The notes under the pieces: model-generated | Database searches by the model: none | What the model saw: only the letters and a program-made list of their open reading frames with translations | Told to the model about the DNA's origin: nothing | Position numbers and translations under genes: made by a program | NCBI GenBank assembly: GCA_964036275.1 | Contig: OZ038438.1 | Coordinates: 5,896,978 to 5,960,977 of the forward strand | Length of the DNA stretch: 64,000 nucleotides | DNA from: Litoditis marina | Taxonomy: Eukaryota; Nematoda; Chromadorea; Rhabditida; Rhabditidae | Reading direction: 5' to 3' | Part shown: one piece after another, positions 48,201 through 62,300 of the stretch | How positions within the stretch are numbered: position 1 is the first letter of the stretch | Layout: every line of letters begins with the position of its first letter

Positions 48201-51200
48201 ACAATCTACATATATAACACGATTTCCCGCATATTTCAGAATGACAAAAACACAAATTTTACACGAATTTCACAAAATTCCAACCTTTTCTGATTTGTCC
48301 ATATTTAATGAAGGTTGCATAATGCATATATGAAGCCATACTGGGCAATATTTCAAGAAATGGGTAGTTGACCGAGTATTGTGTAAAGAGAGGCACTAGC
48401 TCACCTTGTGAATAGCTGTCATGAGCCATACGTGAACCCCCTCGACGAATAATCGTGTTTTTATCTGTTGCCCACTGCCGATGATCTTATGGGCAGCTCT
48501 GAAGAACTGATCCGTCATCTGAGGTGGAACCTTGTGCACCTTCGATAGACCATGTACTATCAGAGAGACGGCCACTCCCAGATGTCCCTAAAATCACTAC
48601 CATTTCTATATAGACAAACAACCTGGAAATGAAAAGTATACGCTACATACCCTGTTTTTATGGGCAACCAGAATAAGTCATTCGAAATTAAAAGTCATGG
48701 AAGTAAAAGTCCTTTGAAAGTGAAAGTCATCAAGTACAGAAACAGTTGAGAAGCAGAACAAATCCTGACTGAAAACTAAATGACTTTTAGTTTAATGACT
48801 TTAAATTTTGAATGACTCATTCTCGGTACCGTTTTTATGATCATAGACTTCGATAATAGTACTAGACATATAAAATGTGTTTATATGGTGACCCAACTAG
48901 CGATATTGCACTGGATATAAACTTGAACCAACCGGGTGCCTCGCGAGAGCAACCACCACTCGACAGCCTGCTGACCGGACTGATATCCATGGAGAGAACA
49001 CGCATGACCACAACCAGGTTTCGATCTCCTATATTGGAAGTACAAGCATGAGAGAGAAACTAGCATGGTGTTACAAAATCTCATCGTTCGGGGATAATGA
49101 GAAGCAGAAGTCCGAATTTACAAAACATGATTGATAGAAAGACTAAAAGACGAATCGCTAAACAATCTGAGATATAACACGAACCTCGTCAATGGGAAGA
49201 GGTGGGGTACACTGTGATTCATTGCACTCTTCGTCACGCAGCCACTCAGCGAAAGCATCACCGTTCCCTATTGAAGCGTTGCTGACAAATACTCGATGTG
49301 CACCGGATATAGTTCTCTGAAACAGTTGAGGGTATAAATCATTCTCCATGCGTTCATTATTTGTTCAAGCAACACTCGTTTCACTATGTTACCGTGAGAT
49401 ACAATATCAACAAGTATCTCTTGTTTGTTTCTTGTTCGGATACAAGTTACATTGCCCAATATTCATCCTAACCAGTTTTACCTAGAAAGGCTATGTACAT
49501 AAATGAGAAAGAAATTGGCGGTAGCGCAGATAACCGAACAGCTGAATCACGCATGCATGCATAAATATGAGAGAGGAAATGAATGAAATGCATAACTAAC
49601 TCATGGAATGAGGAAAAAATGGATAACGAGCCTTTTGATTTGTTTTCCTGTGAACTTTACGATAGATACGTTTGCGAATGGGACGTCCTTCTTTGAGCAT
49701 TTTCTCGACCATCATAAGGTGACTCAGACTGTTTTCTTCATTTGACTTCCCGACAACATTCTGGAAACCATACTTAAATAAATGCTCAAGAAAATCTTTA
49801 ACAAACGTTGAACACAGAAATAAAATTTGCGCCCAACTCATGTGCGTTGAATATAGGACGATCGAGTCAAAACATACCCTGATGAGAACTTTCATCTTCA
49901 CTTGCCATAGTGAGTCACAATGTCCTAAGATTGATTTTGTCAGGATGTGCACACCGAGGACTCCATCAGAAACCAGATCACACATCCTATAATCATTGAG
50001 GTTAATCTCACAACGTTTGAGAGAGCAATATTCACAAAAGTGCTCATACGACGAGAAACTACCTCTTTGTCCCTCTTGGATTCTCGTATGCCAGTCGGCG
50101 AACCAATGCTTCCGTTTCTTTCCTGAGCGGGTCATAGGTGGTGCCAAGGGTAACCTTGAATGAATTTTCAGGTGGAAGAATAAATGTTCGATGGCTACTT
50201 ACCTTGTGCACTGTGTATTATGAAAAACAACATTACGATATTTCACAACTCGTACATGTTATGAAAATCTTGACCATATCATTATAGGGTTTCCAGTCAG
50301 AACTTAGCAAGGCAATGCTCTCCAGGGTGGCGTCAATCGGTTGCAAAATTGCAACCAGCTCAACTAGAAAGTATTTGAATACAGAAAACTAGTTAGGTTG
50401 AAGGTCTTCCGGATCTTCAATGGACTGCAACTTGAGCGAACCAGACAGAAAATTGAAACGAACGATCTGTCTGTATAGCTCCACGTCATCTAGCAATCGA
50501 TCAGCACAAGAAGGTTCGTCACAAATTCCTTGCAGTATTGCGAGAGAATGGAGAATACTGGCACACAGGCAACCGAAGCATTGTGCACTGTAATTGGGAA
50601 CTATTGAATTATACAGGAAATCTTCCATTTAATGCACATTTTCGACAAAGGACCACTTTTAATAACGTTTTACTTCTATTTTGGAGTTGCTCTTAACGCA
50701 CCTTGTACTATAGAAACCTTGATTAATGGCTTGATGTAATAGTAGAGGTCCTGTGCGTGTTGAATGATCGTAGTTCCTGAGTTCTTCTCGGAAGGCAATT
50801 AGCTGTTGTGTTTGTGTGCACAGTTCCTCATGAGCCGACTTGCAGTGATTCAATGCTTGTAGAACTCCATACACCGAGTGCTGAAAAGCATTTGTGTCGT
50901 CTGTCCTATTAACACAAAACCCAACCGGATCATTGGGCAACATATGAATAACACGGGCGCTCCAAAGGGCTGCTCAAATAATGTAGCAAATCATGCGATC
51001 ACACGTGAACCCTTTCGTTCGAAACAGAAAAGTCACATTTGCACCCCATGCTCGTAATTCAAATAAAAAGTGTAAGTGATAATATTACCTGGCAAGAATC
51101 AATGTGCGGCAATGTGTTGATGAGTGTTTCGGCCGATTCGGCAGTCTCCATCTGGAAATCCATGGGAGGCAGAGGGCGACGACGCATCCACAACGCCTCG

Positions 51201-54200
51201 CACAACGAACGGCCCGCGTGCAACTGGACTCGAGACTGTTCCATCTCTAGCAAGAGACGCGACATTGAATCGACTGCCTGTAACAGCTTACTAAATTCTG
51301 TCAGAAACGGGCCAACTCAATCAACAGCCGCCCGCTTTGGAACCGTACTGCCCACCATTCACTACGAAACCGGTTCACTCATAATAGGGGTTTCCGAGCA
51401 AAATGGGGTTTTCCTTGTTCTTTCTACAATCTTTCTATTCTCTCTCTCTCTAAATGTTTAGAGAAGACGATCCAAAATAGGTTGAACTGGCCCACCGATT
51501 CACTGAGAATACTAACAGTTGTAGATCCCGGGAAACCTAGTGATTCTATAGTAAATGGTTCGTGATTGGCTCGAGGAAAATCGAAGATTCTTAGGTAAAT
51601 CGGTTCAGTAACGAGCTATGTGAGTAGAGAAAACAAAACTGACTTACCGAAGAAATGACTACTACAAAAAAAGAAAACGCACATTGTTTCTGTCAATATC
51701 AGAAGTGATTGGTTGTACTCCAGGAAGTGGACGACACAGTACGTTGACATCCATGCGAGCATATTTGCAAAAACCACACGTTTGACACAAGAAGGGGTCC
51801 TGAAATTATGAGCATGTATATCACTGATTCCACACCTCAAGTACATACTCCAAAAAGTATAACGCTTTCAATACTAAACAAATACCTTTTTCATACATTC
51901 TCTATCTTTTTCATACATTCTCTTTCTTTTCTTACAATTTTAATTGTTACCTTATCATCATAGTTGATTGATCTACACTTAACGCATTGGAATGCATTTT
52001 CTCCACAATTCTCACAAACTCCAGGATTCGGTTGAACAACCGCCGAGCATCTGAAGCAGGCGTAAAATACATCGGGCAACACAAATACATCATAAACATC
52101 AGTGAGGTGACAAGCCACTTTTGGGTGCACGAGGTTACGAGACAAAAGGATTGTTTGTGAACATTTGGAGTTCGAAATATCTGTTATTCGAAATTACATG
52201 CCAAATGCTGCTACCTTGGACAATGTAATTCACTGCTGTGACGGGTCTCTGCCAATTCTGCAAACTGAATGACCAGAGAGGATGTGACCACCGGGATAGC
52301 CAGTGATACGACAATTTCCCCATCACTGCTCGTTCCCTATAACCAGCAACATAATAGGACCAGTTATGGATATGACTATCCATCGTATTGTTAATGCTCA
52401 CCGTTATTTCGAAGATTGAACGAATGATCGAGCGAATTTCAAAAAATAAATCGTTCAAATAGCCAACAGCGGTACACCCTTTTGATATCGGTGCGCCCCA
52501 GAAGGTTTTTGTGTGCTATTTGCTTAGCGAACTCGAAAACTAACTAGTGCACTGCCAGCCTTCTGCCATAGTTCTGGAGAGGTCTTCAGTTCCACAGGAG
52601 ACTCCACGGCTTTCGTACAGTAGAACAGATTGACCTTTCTGAATAAACGAAAAAGTACAGTTAAATGTTGTAAAAACTACTTTCCTCAATAAAGAATAGA
52701 GATTGTTGACTTACTTCACAACCTTACTGCGTTTAACATCACTGAGTTTGACAATCACTTTGATGATTTCATAGTGGCCGAGCAATTTTATCATCATGGC
52801 ATTCGAAGAAAACCGAGCATCCTGCTTGATTGCATTCAACTTCACCGTTTCGGGGGTGTCCTGGAAATAAGCCAATGGGACAGGCACTAAATTGAAATGG
52901 TGAAGATGTCAACAACTGGGAAACCATGTTGAGGCATGATTTCCTGAAAAAAAGCTAAGACGACTTCGAAATATAATGACTGAAACAAGGCATATAATCA
53001 TAATCCACCCACTTTCCTACTGAAGCAGTTTAGGCAGGGACTGGTAACCATCAGCATGAATTTCCATCCTAATCCTAGACCGGTCATTTGACGATAAGTC
53101 CCGGCATGCCCTTCTTTCTCAATTCTGAAATATATAAACAGTAAAATGCAACCAAAATCCACAGCTGCTAAAGTGTGAGGTAATATGGATGAGGACCATC
53201 GAATTATAGTGATTACATAAGGTAGAAGAAGTCCGATAACTTCATACGCTAAGAGGTATACCTAGCAGCAATATCCTGAATTGAACCCAGTTCCGTGTCA
53301 CACACAGATAACATATCCCCAGCCGAGAGAAGCCTTGGCATGTAAGAAGCTAGAATGTCCGCTAGTTGAGAGCCATGAGTGCCCAATCCACGCGCCAGAG
53401 GCCATAGTTCTTTCCACAGAACACGGACCAGGATTCCCTGCAATACAGGCGAATATCAGTAATGAGTACTAAATCTGACGTTAAAATCCAGTATCATGAT
53501 GAACGAGAAACCGAGCGATACCGGTAATTAACGGTGTTATCGAGAACGGGGAAGAATCTTGAAAAAGTCGCGTTGCTAGTCTCTGAGAAACACACAAATT
53601 TTGTTAAACTTCACATATGTCATGGAAGACAAACCTGATTTTGCCTGGTAGACAATTGAAGAATAGAGCGTAGCATCCCATGTAATAGCCATCGACGATT
53701 CTCATCTTTTCCAATAAGATATCTGACGACAAGCATTTTCAAAAAGCTCCTGTTATCATCGCCAGCAATTATGATATCGGCCAGATGAGGTTTCTCTTCG
53801 CCAGACCTATCTTCCTCTCGGATGGCTGTCACGAGCAACTCGAGCACACTGGTGGCCACAGAATCGGCCATCCTGCATGATAGCTGCAGCAGCCAGCTCA
53901 ACTGAAAACAAATGCATAGACTTCCGAGAGCAAAACAAATCAGCAGCGTAAAAAAACAGATAAGATAAACATGCTACAACTCGGGGCACTTTTTAATTCA
54001 TGCGTACCTGTTCTTCGCAAACCAGTCTCCAGACTGAAGGCTTGCCGCCAGACGAACATGTCGAAAGAGCCGTTGTTGACAGAGCCGAAACGATTTCCAC
54101 CATTTCTGTCAACTGCTGATGAGAGAAGGAACTGCAATCAAGAATATTGGTGACACTGAACTAATATACATCATAACTGAAGGCTTTGTATAGCTTACCT

Positions 54201-57200
54201 AGAAATTTTTAAATCCAAAATTCGATACATTCATTCCAATATTAGTGAAAGTTTTTTTTTAACTAGGTGATCAACAAACGTATCATATCTAAGGAACAAG
54301 TTTGACTAGTCATTCTGAGCATGAGGCTCAAAAACCTAGTGACTAATGAGTACCGGATGACCATGAGATACGACGTGGGTCCCATCTTCGAACCAACCTG
54401 CTCGAGATAGAAAACTTCTTCTTGAGCATATCGATATGTGAGCTCATCATATGGCTACTCCTCACTCTGCGATACGCCTCTTTATCTCCGTCACAAAGTG
54501 CCACCAACAACTTCTTACTATGTCGGCGAACCTGCGGAGCTTGATGCAATGTTACCAGCTGAAACAATGATGATAAACAATGAAATCGATGAAGTAATCA
54601 AGATCAGCAAGCAACTAATTGGAAAATAAAACTTTTGAAAAACGAAATCGTTACATACCTCGCACAGCATCGAATTCCACCGTTCTTCAAAGACGAGATT
54701 TTTGCAAATTTTCTTCATCTGATAGGGAAGTCGGAGCGAAACATCGGTTATCATAGCAAGATAGTGCTCATGACTATCCATCGTACAACCTTTACCTGAA
54801 ATGTCGCAAAAATGACTATTATGACTACTACATTGCAATCGTGGTGAAGGTAAATACTGGGTTGTGTTCCCCCTCTTCTCACGTCTAATCATAGACCGAG
54901 AAATACGTATCAGTAATACCCTCCCCCACGCAGTTTGAAACTTCTAAGACCCACCTTGAAGTGTCAATGTTCCTATATCGACGGGAGAGGGAATGGTGTC
55001 ACGAGCCCAGAGTTTGCGATCGCTGCGCCCATCTCGTCCACCACTTCTCCAGTATGAGATGAGTGACGATAATATTTCGAAACAAAACGACTGCACATGA
55101 GCGCCAGCCAGCTGAGTCACAATCTGAAAAAGTCGTCTATCATCTATAAAATAATACGTAAACAACTGGACAAACGCTTTTACGCCAGCTTGGGTGGCGG
55201 GATAACACTACTGACCCTAAACCCTCTCTCCCATGGCGGGATAACACTACTGACCCTAAACCCTCTCTCCCACATATGCGTGCTATAGATGAAACTCACC
55301 TGTTCCAGGAGTTTTTCTGTTGATCTTCGTTTAGTTGCAACTCGTTCTTCTGATCCACTACTGATTGCCGACGTCCCTTCGCCACTGGCCGCCGATTCAC
55401 TGCCATCCACGACATTCGAAGCGGACGACGCTTTCGCTTTATCACCACTTGACAGTTTCTTCTCTACAACAGAATAGCGATATGATTACCACACAAGAAA
55501 TTAAATTTCAGAGGACGCCATTAAATGGTTACTTCGGTTCACCGCACAGGGACTTATGAACTACATAGTCAACGTTGAGTTCTCTATAACAGCTTCATAC
55601 TAGTTCAACGGTTGTCGGCAGCGGTGAGACCCAGGTGTTTAGCAAAGAAGAGGCTGACAAGTAAACCATATAATTCTCTATATTGTGGCTGAAACTGCTT
55701 ATTCCGATGAGTGTGGCCATGGAGCAAACAGAATGAATTAATACAAACCGCCTTCCTTGGCATCTTCACTGGACTTTTTCTTGTTCTCTACATGCTCTCC
55801 ACATTTGGAAAGAAGGACAGAAATGAGACGAATCAGTAAGAACTGTCTGTAAAACGAAACATGATATTTTTCTACCAGAAATTCTGGAGAGAATTACTAG
55901 CACTGTCATGGTGGATACCAAAGTGGACGAATGCTGCGGAGAATCTGCCTCGAATACTAAAAAATGAACATGCTTACAAAAAACCAGTGAACTAAATAAA
56001 CGGACGACTTAGTTTGAAAATGAAAAAATACCGATAATTTTCTTCGTTCACAACTACAGATGGGCGTGTCCAGTCCACCATTCCGATAAGATGAACGACT
56101 GTGGGATAGAGACGGGCGGGATACAACTGTGCCATGATCACAATAGCGAAAATCAGTAATGAAGTAGAGGGCACAGAGTCGTTTCGGCTGCAACAACGTA
56201 TAGACATAGACTGGGAGATGCGCTCCATCCACGAATTTTCGGGAGATGCGCTCCATCCACGAATTTTCGGGAGATGCGCTCCATCCACGAATTTTCGAGA
56301 AAGCCACCCTAAAAAGCAATTAGTGGCGAGCGAGCCAAAAATCTGTGGATCCAGCCGCACTTTTCTGGTTAACTGGGTCACCACTCTCAAATGACGGAGA
56401 AAGCGTGGATGGAGCATATTATCACAAGGTTTTAGCAGCTCATACTTGGTGATAGTATTTGTTTTCCCAATGAACTTTTCTACATACTATTTTTTCGAAT
56501 TTAGTTTGTCTGTTAGAAAGGCTTAGGCTTAGGTTAGTCATGGTTCCTAGAGTGGCTCGTTGCACCTTAGGGTACTGGCTCGTTCCACTTCAGGTAACCG
56601 GCTCGTTCATGTGTAGAACTATCAGTATAGGTTTCTCCTGTTTTTGTTCATAACTCATATTTCTAACTTGCATTACCAAGATCGGAAAGTGAGTCAAAGA
56701 CAATATCAAACCGTTACAAAGTATTTTCAACTCTCAACTATTGTCTCAAAATACACTATCTCATCAATTTTTTGTCTCCCACACTTTATATATAAGTATA
56801 CGTAAGTTTTAAAGGTAGAGTGCAGCTCCATCCACAATTTTTGAAGACTCTGCCGCGCCATCCACGCAATTAAGAGAGTGCGCCGCGTCATCCACAGATT
56901 TCCGAGACAGCCCCGCGCCATCCACAGATTTCCGAGACAGCCCCGCGCCATCCACGCAATTTAAAGAGAGCGCCGCGCCATCCACAAAAAAGTCCACTTA
57001 GCGATTCGTGGATCGAGCTGTGTATCCACATAGACTATAGTATACAACTAGCTTTGGTAACTCATGATAGGATAGCAGGAAAATTGCGATTTGAATCCCG
57101 TATTCATCAATCATCGGGAAGCTAAAATACCTTCCCACGAGAAGGTAGAGCACGAACATAGTGTGCTGGTGAGGAGGGTCCAGAGGCGCGGGAAGCTTTT

Positions 57201-59319
57201 CTACCTTTCCGCGACATTGGTCAATACGGCCACTGGGCTATAACAAAAAAGAAGAGAAGGAATAACTTCAGGACGAACCTGACAGTAACTCCGAGCCGAG
57301 GCATCGAGCCGACCGATCCTTCCTCGGCTATCTTCACGAGAACACCACGAAGAAGACGAATCAGGAACTCGGCTTCTGTATATTATTGAGCGGTGAGAAG
57401 AATTATAAGACTGCCGGAATAAAACACAAAAGGACATAAAAAGAGTCAAATATACATACCCATATCGAACATGTCGCTGTTATTCAAACTTTCGGTCGTA
57501 GTCAGAGGGCCCATCATAGTCTCTATATCATTCCTCTCCTCTTCCGGTCTGCAAATATTGTGTCAAAGATATAAAAACGGAAAAGACAAGGAACACGGAA
57601 TAAACACACCACCGCCCATGTACATTTGAACTCATCCAGACAAAACATATATTTACTCACTGAATGATCTTCGTTTTGTGAAAGAAAGGACGAAGTCCAC
57701 CCTTTTCTAGTAGAGGCAGAGGCGATGAAAGTGTTCGCGCCAGTGCTCGATCATTCCTGGTGCTCAACGAAAACGAATATATTTGCGATTGGGCGACCAG
57801 CCGTAACTTGTGCGAAAGATGGCACACCTGAAAAATTAAAATAACACAAACAGCTTCTTTGAAAACACATTGTATGTCATTCACGCTACGGTAATGAATT
57901 CGAAAATAGAAAAAGTGCAGGCATTGAAAATCTCACATTGGGATCCGTGAAGACAGCCAAGAACAGGTTGGTAATACGGGAAGAATCGACATCTTTTGAT
58001 GAAAGTAAAACAAAAGTGAGGGCCACAAACACTTCCAAAAGAGGAACTACGTCATCTTGGCACACAGCCAGTTGTGAGTAGAGATACTCCATCAGAACAA
58101 TAGAACCGCCAAGAGCTGAAATTAAAACCAACCGTGTTCGCGCATAATCAAGACGAAAAGTCAACGGCAAACATATTACATCTTTCCTTCCCAAACAGTC
58201 AGGAAACAAGGATTATGGGCGACAAAACAGTGCTCAGATGAGCGATAAGCACTCAACGCGATCAGTGTGAAACTCTTCTGTTAACCAGATTTTTCGGAAA
58301 CCACCTGTTATGAAAGTTGGAAAATATTCATAATTGAACCCCTAAAACTTTGTTGAATCATACATATAACACAATCACATTTTATGTGGAATTTGCAATG
58401 ATAACTTGAAACTAAACTGCAATATGACAACCCTATCGAACTGGATCGAAACTTACTCTTGTCGACGTACTCGCAGAAGGGAAGGTATCTCGTGCATAGC
58501 ATATACTTGATCTTTTCCATAATATCCGGCAGAATCAACGATGGAATATTAGACTTGGAGTCAATCAGTGTTTTCAGATCATCTACAAGCATGTAAAATA
58601 AACCAAGCGAATGCTATATAGAACATCTTAAGCTCAGAAGACGAGGTCTCATGTGATTGGGGCAGGATCTTATAACGCAGTTGAAAGAAAGTTTTATGAT
58701 GACCTTTGAATGTTGTAAAGTGTGAAGACCTAATTAGACAAACAAATCCGATGTTTATGGAAGATGCACTTACCTATAATGATTTTGTCTCTCAGGTCGT
58801 AATAAACTTTTCGACTCGGTGTCAAAACGCGTAGTAATCGAGAAGAGATTCTGATTATGTCACGATGAGAATTCCGATAGCTACAAAGGCTCACAATCAG
58901 ATCGAGGATTTGGTGACGATCCTATAATATACCAAAATGTCTGAATATAAAATTGCATACAATATATCATGTGTGCGATAACATATTAAGTATAGGTTGG
59001 GTGTCACATACAAACCAAAAAGCTAAACCAGTAATAACTATAACCATGCATAAGATAAACAAGCTAACCTTCTGGAGGTGATTCTTCCTGATAAGTGAAT
59101 CCAACATTTTCACATAATTCAAGACGAGGGAATCAGAGAGTGAAAGCGGGGGACGACTGAATACTTGAGCACGTGGAAAACCAAACTCTCGACGGGAAAT
59201 ACCGAACAGACGGATTGATTTCAGAGTAGTTGTTTCACGCACATCGCGACAAGAAAAGGATAGCGAAACACTTCTGGGATCTCTGAAATGTTGAAGTAAT
59301 GTTTCAGAGTGAGGGAGAG

Positions 59320-59385
<66 letters not shown>

Positions 59386-62300
59386 GGGTAGGGAGAGAAA
59401 AGAAGAGAACGCTCGCAAGCTGTTACGATGATATCGAACTGACAACGGGTAAACTCTTCAAACTTACAGTGCAATCGATTGCGATCTAGTCAGCAATACG
59501 TCGAAGAATCGACTTTTTTCTGTACGAAGATTCTGTGTGATTCCGCAGACTACTACCTGTAAAGAGTTACACTTTATGGACTTATGATATCAGTTGTATA
59601 GTATTGTTATCGTTACCAATAAGAAGTGTGAACATGATTTCCCTTCGAGTGTCGAGGGCGAATTCAAACAACAAGAATGACCGGGAAGACTGCACCTCAA
59701 CTGGACCAATCTGTGCAGGAACCTCAATCCGGATGGCTCGAACAATGACATTAGGATCCAGTACACGAAAACTGATCACAAATGCATCGACCTGTAAATA
59801 ATACAGTGACCTCTCAAACTATGATGGAAAAATAATGATATCATAGTCAAACCAATCCTACCTGTACTGCGCTAATAGACATACGGCCGACGGTTTGCAA
59901 TCGTGTGCCCAAATCCAGTGAGTCGTAGAATCGAGCCAGTTGGGGAGAAACTACTTCCACGCGCTCAACGACTTCACATCGCTCCATCATCTGAAAACAC
60001 TTAACAAAATAAATATGAAAACGAGATAAATATGTACATATCTTTCCGTTTAATTTCACAAAGGGCAACAACTACGTGAAATCAAAGCGCGTCGGGTTAC
60101 TTCGAAGAATAGTCGGAATATACTACTCTGTGCCTACCACGCGTTTGGTGCTATCGAAAAGAAGTAAACTGACCCACATATACTGTTAGTGCAGAAATTT
60201 ATCTTGTCAATACATCAAAATCTCAAGAAAAAACCAACCGTGACGAGATCGTCACGAGGAATCTCTTCTCTTGCATCTTCCACAGTATTTCTCTGCTGCG
60301 AGTTCAACTCTAACGGTAGTTTTTCAATCCACAGATCAGGAAGGGATGTCCATTTACTAAAACAAGATTATCATCTAATCAACCAATGCGAGAATCATGA
60401 AAAAACTATGAATCAAGAACTCCCGCAATAGAAGAGTTGGGAAATGTCACTGGTTTATAAACTGCCAAGGTAAGTGCTATATAACTTACCGTTGCACGAT
60501 GGTTTCAAACTGATATCCTGCCTATCTTCCATCTCAGCTAATTAGCAATATACGAGTTAGGTAACCATTGCTTGCGGGTCTGTGTCATAGTACCAGACAT
60601 ACAATTTGTGGACCAACAACCTTCATGCTAACAGCCCTACCCCGAAGATGCATGAACATGTCATTAAACCACGTGAAATTGAGAACTAGTGAAAATAACT
60701 GACGTCGAGTAGACTGCTGTATTGGGACTATCGGGAAATGATAACAGTGCATACAGTAGATCGTTCGAATCAGAAGGAAACAGAACATGAGAGAATGGAG
60801 TTCTCTTGTTATGATCCACCTTCTGTAAAGAAATGCATTTGAGGAGTTGAGGAGTTTCCAGTCTAATGGTGACACCTCAATTCTACCTAGTGGTTTATGT
60901 ACGGCAAAAAGTAAAAAAAAAATTACCTGTACGATAACTTTGTTATTCGTGGGATAAATATAGACAGCTGGTCCCTGTTGAGTTAAAGCACCAATTACTC
61001 CACACGACTCATGCCAGCAATCGAGACAGTTCTCCACTTCCAATCTAAAAATAAAGTAGTAGTAATTGAAAGAGTCATTATCTTTTTTCACCCCCAGAGT
61101 ATACTTCATCTATTTGAGAAAATAAACACTAAAAACACACAAACACGAAAACAAACACTAGATATCTTCTTCAAGTTCACAACAAGAATACCAGTCTTTT
61201 ACGGAGAAGACCTATTTGTCAGAGAAAAGCTCTCGCCTTTCAGAAATGAACAACAGATTTATCAAACAGCTGAGACTATGATGAAGATTATAGAAGTTAT
61301 TGACAAGCATGAAGTGCTTAAGAGTTGCGCTGGCGAGCTAGTGGGTCAAGCTGGTAAGAAAAGTCAACTAAAAAGAATCATAGAAACCTCGAACAGAAAA
61401 AAAGAAAACTTGCTCAAATAGCCAAGTCTATCTCAGTTCACAAAATGCGACTATTCCATAATATCTGACGGATAAATATATATGCGCAGTACGAAGAGTA
61501 CAGTGAAAAGTGAGAATAAACTGACTTATTCCAATGAATATGAAGATCATCCGACAGCAAGTTACCGTCTTGTATAAACGTGAGCCATGTACCATTTTCG
61601 AAAGAGCACAAGAGAGCATGAGATATTTCCGAGTAATAGACAGAGCTGAAACACACATTACTCGAAACTAGGAAGAGGGATGATTTTCAATTGGAACCAA
61701 ATGACGAAAAAAAGGGTGCATTCATTGAATTAAAATCAGTCGATTCGAGCAGGACATATAGTGGTAACTAACACTGCACTTCCAGTTTCTTGAGGCGAAG
61801 GAAGCTCGATGGTATTTGTCAGAAAGTAGGATGCGTTTTGAGGAACGGAGACAGTCAACTGTAATGTTAATTATGTAATAGTTCTTATATCAAGGTTCGA
61901 CTTGTGCAACTCTCTTGCGCAAAAAACGACTTGTGCAAAAACCGTGCAACTTTCATCAGTGAGTCCCCCCTTTGGGTGAAGAATCAGTCAACGTTGAAAA
62001 AGTGAACTATCGACAATAACACTTTTCATTTTCCATATTGCCCTTATCTTACAAATGACTCCTACAACTCACCTTATGCTTATATAGATGACCAATGCTA
62101 CTGAAAACTAATATCGACAGTCCAGAATCATCCTCCAATAGCTGAATATCTTCCACGTTCCCTATAGCAATGATAATAATATAACTTCTGCCGAGTTCTA
62201 TTCCCACGAACGTGAAGTTAAGCTACAGAATGTAGAATAAACCCTCGCTAACGGAACTTGTTGAAGTGCGTTACTAGAATGTAAACAAGGCGATATATTT

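Larger units (their letters stand above)
55747..60540 (-). other. UBR4 region upstream of the linker
   Basis: Exons, approximate: 60488-60536, 60238-60353, 59862-59990, 59617-59792, 59469-59558, 59071-59281, 58777-58922, 58457-58583, 57946-58119, 57660-57830, 57457-57548, 57285-57381, 57130-57235 and 55747-55846. All are open and flanked by GT/AG sites on the minus strand. Similarity to named family blocks is weak here, so order, strand and phase carry the call. Confidence 0.72.

Noticed and set aside
50203..50363. An 8-nt microexon (50203-50210) plus a 108-nt exon (50256-50363) in UBR4 with excellent splice sites.
   Set aside because: A direct splice from 50464 to 50154 is in phase and reproduces the residue spacing of animal UBR4. 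An alternative isoform remains possible but RNA evidence would be needed.
55180..55410. A minus-strand ORF with a repeated [13 protein letters not shown] motif as a repeat protein.
   Set aside because: The motif is the translation of the intronic 39-bp duplication read through from the adjacent UBR4 exon past its donor site.
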